Shown here: positions 6,360-10,142 of the stretch, piece after piece
Layout of the letters: every line of letters begins with the position of its first letter
How positions within the stretch are numbered: position 1 is the stretch's first letter
Source of the DNA: Bacteroidales bacterium
GTDB lineage: Bacteria > Bacteroidota > Bacteroidia > Bacteroidales > UBA10428
Direction of reading: 5' to 3'
Assembly (NCBI GenBank): GCA_016938095.1
Contig: JAFGVG010000081.1
Span: 1 to 10,142, forward strand
DNA: 10,142 bases
Notes under the pieces: generated by a model
What the model was told of the DNA's origin: nothing
What the model saw: the letters and a program-made list of their open reading frames with translations, nothing else
Database searches by the model: none
Translations under genes and position numbers: made by a program

Positions 6360-6800
6360 ATGTCCAATTTGTCTGATCAAGCAATCAATCATTTCCGGTC
6401 GGGTTTAAACTGTGCCCAATCAGTTCTCATTACCTATGCGGGTAAGTATAACATCGACAATAGTGCAGCCTTGAGTATGGCCTGCGGTTTTGGCGCAGGA
6501 ATGGGCAGGTTGCAGGAAACCTGTGGGGCTGCAACCGGGGCTTTTATGGTTATTGGTTTGCATTTTTGCCGGAAATCCAGCGATAATAAGGAACGCAAAG
6601 AACATTCCTATGCTGCCATTCAGGCATTTGAGCGCAGGTTCTGCGCACTAAATAAAACGCTATTGTGTAAGGATCTGTTGAAAACCGATTTGAAGACACC
6701 TGAAGGACAACTATTTTGGCATGAAAATAACCTGGGTGAAAAGGTATGTGAAAAGTGTATCGGCGATGCTGTTGCTATCCTGGACGAACTGTTAACTTAA
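6360..6800 (+). CDS. C_GCAxxG_C_C family cysteine-rich protein
   Basis: A 146-residue small soluble protein matching the family named for its cysteine pattern: Cys18 (GLNCAQSV), CGAATG at 55-60 for the GCAxxG core, then Cys103 (LLCKDLL) and the pair Cys130/Cys133 (VCEKC). Additional cysteines are at 42, 70 and 95. The glycine-rich segment ACGFGAGMGRLQETCG (41-56) is characteristic. The family is widespread in anaerobes and regarded as putatively redox-active or metal-binding, but I know of no firmly established reaction. No signal peptide or membrane segment is seen. It follows the kinase-regulator pair on the same strand after 98 bases and converges with the M19 dipeptidase gene downstream; the context does not define a partner. 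Family assignment is secure, function open. Confidence 0.9.
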   Translation: MSNLSDQAINHFRSGLNCAQSVLITYAGKYNIDNSAALSMACGFGAGMGRLQETCGAATGAFMVIGLHFCRKSSDNKERKEHSYAAIQAFERRFCALNKTLLCKDLLKTDLKTPEGQLFWHENNLGEKVCEKCIGDAVAILDELLT

Positions 6801-6818
6801 ATCTCTTTTATACCAATG

Positions 6819-6867
6819 ACTCGCCGCTCACCGCTCATAGCTCGAAGCTCATAGCTCGAAGCTCGAA
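6819..6867. repeat. Second heptamer tandem repeat, unit GCTCNNN (mostly GCTCRWA)
   Basis: Seven in-phase 7-base units: ACTCGCC, GCTCACC, GCTCATA, GCTCGAA, GCTCATA, GCTCGAA, GCTCGAA. The core CTC is constant and the last three positions vary. It fills most of the 79-base gap between two convergent genes, 12 bases from the dipeptidase stop. Read on the minus strand it is GAGCTTC/GAGCTAT repeats. It shares the 7-base period, but no sequence, with the array at 1003-1198. No clean terminator hairpin was found in this gap. Confidence 0.85.
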
Positions 6868-6879
6868 TTTCACCGCTTT

Positions 6880-8154
6880 CTAAAGCGCAGCAATCTTTTC
6901 CACCTCCCTGAAGACCCGCAGGAAATTGCCGCCCCAAATTTTGGCAATGTCATCAGCGCTGTAACCGCGTTGGATCAGTTCGTCAGTAATCTTTGGAAAA
7001 TCCGTCACATCGCGGCAATCAGATAATCCGCCACCTCCGTCGAAGTCACTGCCGATGCCTACATGGTCGATACCCACCAGCTTAACTACATGGTCAATAT
7101 GGTCAACTGCACGGGCTATATCGGGCAAAACAGGGGGGTAGAACTTATTGATGGAATCGTATTCTTTCCAAACTTTTTTACGTTCCTCATCATCTTTATA
7201 CTGCCAGTTGTTGTATTTCAGGCGGAGTTCTTCGAGCTTTCGGTAATTGACTGAACCGGTATCCTCATCGGCAATATATCCGCCCAGGATGCAAATTTGA
7301 ATAACACCGCCTTTAACCGCCAGCGCTTTGATCATGTCGTCGCTCAGGTTACGCGGATGATTGCACAGGGCACGGACACTCGAGTGTGACGCAATAACAG
7401 GTGCTTTTGATACTTCCAGCACATCGTAAAACGATTTGTCGGAAATATGTGAAACGTCGACCATCATGCCCAAACGGTTCATTTCAGCAACCACTGCTTT
7501 TCCAAAACTGCTCAGTCCGTTATGTTCAGCCCCTTTTTTATCGGTCGACGAATCACATATATCGTTATTCGACGAGTGGCTCAGGGTTATATACCGTACG
7601 CCTTTATCGTAAAACGCTTTCACCCGGGTGATATCTTTTGCAAGCGGAAAGCCGTTTTCCATGCCCAGGCATATGGCGGCTTTATTTTGTGCCGATGCGT
7701 TGAGGATATCTGCCGGGGAGGTGGCAAGTGTTACCATTTGTGGATTGCGTTTTATCGCAGCCAGGGTGGAGTCGAGCATCTGATTGGCCAGGTTATAGGC
7801 CTGAAGATAGTTTTCGCTGGTTCTTTTTCGTTGTCCGGTATACAACGCAAAGAAAACAGCATCGACATCTCCGGCACGCAGCCTGGGAAAATCGACCCGC
7901 GAGTCGGGGGCCTGGTGCCGTTCAGCCAGGTTAAAATAACCATTGATCAGCTTCATGGGCGTATCGGTATGGGTGTCAATTACCACAGCTTGTTGATGAA
8001 TGGTTTGGTTTTGCAGGGAATCTGCTGAAGATTCATTCTGTTTACTGCTGTTATTGTTTTGTTTTCCGGATTTGCACGAGGTTAAGGGCATGGTTATGGC
8101 AAGCAACAACAGCATCATCAGCGATATAACGCGAAGAGGAATAAATTGGATCAT
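6880..8154 (-). CDS. Membrane dipeptidase (peptidase M19), lipoprotein
   Basis: A zinc-dependent dipeptidase of the renal dipeptidase family, 424 residues, probably cleaving dipeptides in the cell envelope. The N-terminus is a lipoprotein signal: hydrophobic residues 5-23, lipobox LTSC with Cys27, then a flexible Asn/Ser/Lys-rich linker. No acidic surface-export motif follows the Cys, so a periplasm-facing anchor is likelier than surface display. Metal ligands are readable: HTD (His62, Asp64), bridging Glu166 (LGMENG), His236 (DVSH) and His257 (ASHS), the last two 21 residues apart as in the human enzyme, and Asp370 (GIGSDFDG). A charged insertion around 310-340 precedes the final part. ATG 8154 is preferred over a TTG six codons upstream. 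It is divergent from the flavoprotein gene and convergent with the C_GCAxxG_C_C gene, so probably monocistronic. Confidence 0.92.
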   Translation of the reverse strand: MIQFIPLRVISLMMLLLLAITMPLTSCKSGKQNNNSSKQNESSADSLQNQTIHQQAVVIDTHTDTPMKLINGYFNLAERHQAPDSRVDFPRLRAGDVDAVFFALYTGQRKRTSENYLQAYNLANQMLDSTLAAIKRNPQMVTLATSPADILNASAQNKAAICLGMENGFPLAKDITRVKAFYDKGVRYITLSHSSNNDICDSSTDKKGAEHNGLSSFGKAVVAEMNRLGMMVDVSHISDKSFYDVLEVSKAPVIASHSSVRALCNHPRNLSDDMIKALAVKGGVIQICILGGYIADEDTGSVNYRKLEELRLKYNNWQYKDDEERKKVWKEYDSINKFYPPVLPDIARAVDHIDHVVKLVGIDHVGIGSDFDGGGGLSDCRDVTDFPKITDELIQRGYSADDIAKIWGGNFLRVFREVEKIAAL

Positions 8155-8171
8155 GTCATAAGATTTATGCA

Positions 8172-8182
8172 ACTAATTTAGT
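8172..8182. promoter_or_regulatory. Small AT-rich dyad in the divergent intergenic region
   Basis: ACTAA and TTAGT are a perfect inverted repeat around one T, in the 77-base region between the dipeptidase and flavoprotein starts. No promoter here met the TTG/TAnnTTTG pattern well on either strand (best plus-strand match TATTTTTT at 8212-8219 with short spacing), so an operator role is only a guess. Confidence 0.2.
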
Positions 8183-8231
8183 AATTTTAAAGTTGGATGG
8201 TGTTTCATCTGTATTTTTTAAACCTGTATTT

Positions 8232-8801
8232 ATGTCCTTGCCCCACATCGCGATCATCTCTTCAAGTGTTCGGAAGGAAAGAAACAGCCACCGGGTTGCG
8301 CTTTTCTTCAACCAGTACCTCAACTACGGTAAGCTGGCCACTGCCGAAGTGATAGATCTTGAAGTGCTTGATTTTCCGCTATTTGAAGAAAGAATACCAT
8401 TTCAGGAAAACCCTCCTGCGGCATTGCTCGAGTTTTCGCAAAAGGTTAAGACAGCAGACGGTGTTATTATTGTAACGCCCGAATATAACGGAGGATATCC
8501 GGCAAGCCTTAAAAACGCCATTGATGTGCTTACCGACGAATGGCGACGTAAACCTGTAGCCATTTCGACTGTTTCAGACGGTCCTTTTGGCGGTTCGCAG
8601 GTCCTTGTTGCATTGCAGTTTGTACTGTGGAAAATGGGTGCATGGACTGTCCCTGCTTTACATCCTGTGGCAGAAGTAGAAGAGGTATATAGTGAACAGG
8701 GTATTCCGGCTGATCCGCCAAAAGCTGAGAAAAGGGCCAGCCGGTTCATTATGGAATTATTATGGTGCATTGAAGCCGGGAAGAGAATGAAAAACAGTTA
8801 G
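8232..8801 (+). CDS. NADPH-dependent FMN reductase-like flavoprotein
   Basis: A 189-residue cytoplasmic protein of the flavodoxin-like NADPH-dependent FMN reductase family (which includes azo- and chromate-reductase-like enzymes). The N-terminal strand and loop IAIISSSVRKERNSHRVA (6-23) bind the FMN phosphate. TPEYNGGYPASLKNAID (82-98) is the hallmark flavin-binding and dimer segment, and SDGPFGGSQ (115-123) completes the isoalloxazine pocket. It would pass electrons from NADPH to flavin, quinones or similar acceptors; the true substrate is not visible. ATG 8232 begins at the natural first strand; an in-frame TTG at 8193 adds an unlikely 13 residues. It precedes the alcohol dehydrogenase gene by 31 bases on the same strand, so the two are probably co-transcribed. 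Confidence 0.88.
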   Translation: MSLPHIAIISSSVRKERNSHRVALFFNQYLNYGKLATAEVIDLEVLDFPLFEERIPFQENPPAALLEFSQKVKTADGVIIVTPEYNGGYPASLKNAIDVLTDEWRRKPVAISTVSDGPFGGSQVLVALQFVLWKMGAWTVPALHPVAEVEEVYSEQGIPADPPKAEKRASRFIMELLWCIEAGKRMKNS

Positions 8802-8819
8802 ATTTACTGGTTAACAGTT

Positions 8820-8825
8820 AAAGGA
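8820..8825 (+). promoter_or_regulatory. Shine-Dalgarno for the alcohol dehydrogenase
   Basis: AAAGGA lies 7 bases before ATG 8833 and 10 before ATG 8836, while a GTG at 8830 is too close. This favours 8833; 8836 remains possible. Confidence 0.5.
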
Positions 8826-8832
8826 TCGGGTG

Positions 8833-9999
8833 ATGATGGATAGTATTCAATTGGAAATAAGAAAATTTCTTGCCCCTGAATATGTTTTCGGGCTAGATGC
8901 CAGGCTTAAAGCCGGAAATTACTGCAAACGTTTCGGGGGCCGGCGGATATTGCTGGTTACGGATCACGGTGTTATGCAAACACCCTGGGTAAAAGATGTG
9001 GAAAGGTCAATTGAGGAACTTGGTATGGAATACACGGTGTATTCATCGGTTTCGCCCAATCCGCGCGATTTTGAAGTCATGGCCGGTGCTGAGCAATACC
9101 TGCACGAGAAATGCAACATGTTAGTCGCGGTGGGAGGGGGCAGTGCCATTGATTGTGCCAAGGGTATCGGCATTGTCACCACCAACCATAGCAATATTCT
9201 GGCTTTTGAGGGCGTTGATAAAATCGACAAGCCCATGCCCCCGCTGATATGTATTCCTACCACAGGTGGCACAGCGGCAGATGTTTCTCAGTTTGCCATT
9301 ATCAACAATTATAAGGAAAGATATAAACTGGCCATTGTGAGCAAGGCTGTTGTACCTGATGTTGCCCTCATTGATCCGCTGGTTTTGACAAGTATGGATG
9401 GTTTCCTGACAGCATGTACCGGCATGGATGCTCTCACGCACGCTATGGAGGCTTTTGTTTCGAACGCCAGTTCGGCCTTTACCGATTTGTATGCGCTTGA
9501 ATCCATCCGGCTTATTAACGAAAATTTGCTGCTATCGTACCAGAACCCTAACGATCTTCAGTTTCGCGGTAAGATGATGCTGGCCAGCCTTTATGCGGGT
9601 TTAGCCTTTTCAAATGCCAGCCTTGGCTGCGTGCATTCTCTGGCACACAGCCTGGGAGGGTATCTCGATCTGCCACATGGCGAGTGCAATGCCATATTGT
9701 TGCCCCATGTAGTGGATTATAATTTCGATGTAGCAACCGACAGGTATACCCATATCGCGGACATTTTAGGAATAGACGTACATAACCGCACAGGAAAGGC
9801 TGTCCGTGATCAACTGAAAAAGTACCTGATGGAACTGAACCACCGGCTGGGTATTTTCGAAACGCTGAATAACCTTGGCGTACAATCCGATACCATACCT
9901 TTCTTATCCGACAGGGCCATTAAGGATCCCTGCAATGCCACCAACCCAAAACCACCTGAAAAAAGAGACCTCGAAGTGATTTATTCGGAAGCCATGTGA
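8833..9999 (+). CDS. Iron-containing alcohol dehydrogenase
   Basis: A 388-residue group III (Fe-dependent) alcohol dehydrogenase that interconverts an alcohol and an aldehyde or ketone with NAD(P)H in the cytoplasm. The Rossmann-like N-domain has the nucleotide-binding GGGSAIDCAKG (101-111) and the family signature CIPTTGGTAADVSQFAI (140-156). The metal-binding C-domain has Asp199 and His203 (GMDALTHAMEAF), His268 (GCVHSLAHSLGG, with the conserved second His272) and His282 (LPHGECNA). The ligand spacing of 4, 65 and 14 is nearly that of E. coli FucO (4, 63, 14). It ends with the usual DPCNATNPKPP segment. The length is typical. Substrate, for example lactaldehyde, propanediol, butanol or ethanol, cannot be assigned. 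It lies 31 bases after the flavoprotein gene and only 3 bases before a signalling gene, suggesting one mRNA. Confidence 0.94.
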   Translation: MMDSIQLEIRKFLAPEYVFGLDARLKAGNYCKRFGGRRILLVTDHGVMQTPWVKDVERSIEELGMEYTVYSSVSPNPRDFEVMAGAEQYLHEKCNMLVAVGGGSAIDCAKGIGIVTTNHSNILAFEGVDKIDKPMPPLICIPTTGGTAADVSQFAIINNYKERYKLAIVSKAVVPDVALIDPLVLTSMDGFLTACTGMDALTHAMEAFVSNASSAFTDLYALESIRLINENLLLSYQNPNDLQFRGKMMLASLYAGLAFSNASLGCVHSLAHSLGGYLDLPHGECNAILLPHVVDYNFDVATDRYTHIADILGIDVHNRTGKAVRDQLKKYLMELNHRLGIFETLNNLGVQSDTIPFLSDRAIKDPCNATNPKPPEKRDLEVIYSEAM

Positions 10000-10002
10000 G
10001 TT

Positions 10003-10142
10003 ATGAAAGCTGATTGGGAGAAGTACAGGGAGAAGATCATTGGGTTGGGAGAGCAATCGTCGCGCAAAAGTTATTACCCCGAATTACAGGATAAGATTGA
10101 AGCGCTGGAGCATAATCAGAACAACCTGCTGGCCATTATCCA
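10003..10142 (+). CDS. N-terminus of a PAS/kinase-type signalling protein, cut by window edge
   Basis: ATG 10003 opens a frame of 46 codons that runs off the right edge. The start, with YREKIIGLGEQSSRKSYYPE at 8-27 followed by a Glu/Asn-rich helix (LQDKIEALEHNQNNLLAII), matches the N-terminal linker I recognise before PAS domains in Bacteroidota sensor kinases. The PAS domain itself and any kinase or other output domain would lie beyond the window. It starts 3 bases after the alcohol dehydrogenase stop, so it is probably translated from the same message. Family identity rests on this short motif only. Confidence 0.65.
   Translation, partial: MKADWEKYREKIIGLGEQSSRKSYYPELQDKIEALEHNQNNLLAII

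Noticed and set aside
6819..6867. Bidirectional terminator between convergent genes
   Set aside because: The GCTCNNN units contain AGCT and TCGA but no extended complementary arms, and no U-run follows on either side.
8155..8172. TTG start six codons upstream for the M19 dipeptidase
   Set aside because: ATG 8154 gives a standard lipoprotein signal peptide length; the extra charged residues add nothing.
1..10142. Defence system, prophage, integrative element or biosynthetic cluster
   Set aside because: All sizeable genes belong to known metabolic, envelope or signalling families; no integrase, transposase, toxin-antitoxin, nuclease or tRNA-linked attachment site was seen.

Overview
The window looks like chromosomal DNA of a Bacteroidota (probably Bacteroidales-type, fermentative) bacterium. 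Four promoters fit the Bacteroidota pattern, with a -7 element like TAnnTTTG and a TTG/TTTG about 20 bases upstream. Most starts lack a strong Shine-Dalgarno, and the protein set includes AsnA ammonia-type asparagine synthetase, an Fe-dependent alcohol dehydrogenase, a C_GCAxxG_C_C protein and an M19 lipoprotein. No rRNA, tRNA, IS element, CRISPR array or phage gene was seen.

Layout. (1) Bases 1-2646, minus strand: galactose use. galK (1303-2565), with its own promoter, is followed by galM (984 down to the left edge, 3' end missing). The unusually long 318-base gap between them carries a 28-unit heptamer repeat. (2) 2648-4404: asnA (minus) ends in two stem-loops and is divergent from an AsnC/Lrp-family regulator (plus). 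The 152-base intergenic region has a promoter for each gene and a perfect 15-bp dyad at the regulator's predicted transcription start, which suggests autoregulation like that of classical asnC/asnA. (3) 4442-6261: a membrane histidine kinase with its own promoter, overlapping by 4 bases a single-domain response regulator without an output domain. (4) 6360-6800: a small cysteine-rich C_GCAxxG_C_C protein, preceded by three copies of an 8-mer. (5) 6819-6867: a second, unrelated heptamer repeat in the gap between convergent genes. (6) 6880-8154, minus: an M19 dipeptidase lipoprotein. (7) 8232 to the right edge, plus: an NADPH-dependent FMN reductase-like flavoprotein, an iron alcohol dehydrogenase and the start of a PAS/kinase-type signalling protein, probably one transcription unit.

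The genes are mostly housekeeping and carbon/nitrogen metabolism with signalling, and I see no convincing new multi-gene system. The most unusual signals are the two period-7 repeat families (plus an 8-mer and an RGY triplet tract) confined to intergenic DNA, the galactokinase with a non-canonical sugar-binding signature, and the dyad in the asnA/asnC intergenic region.
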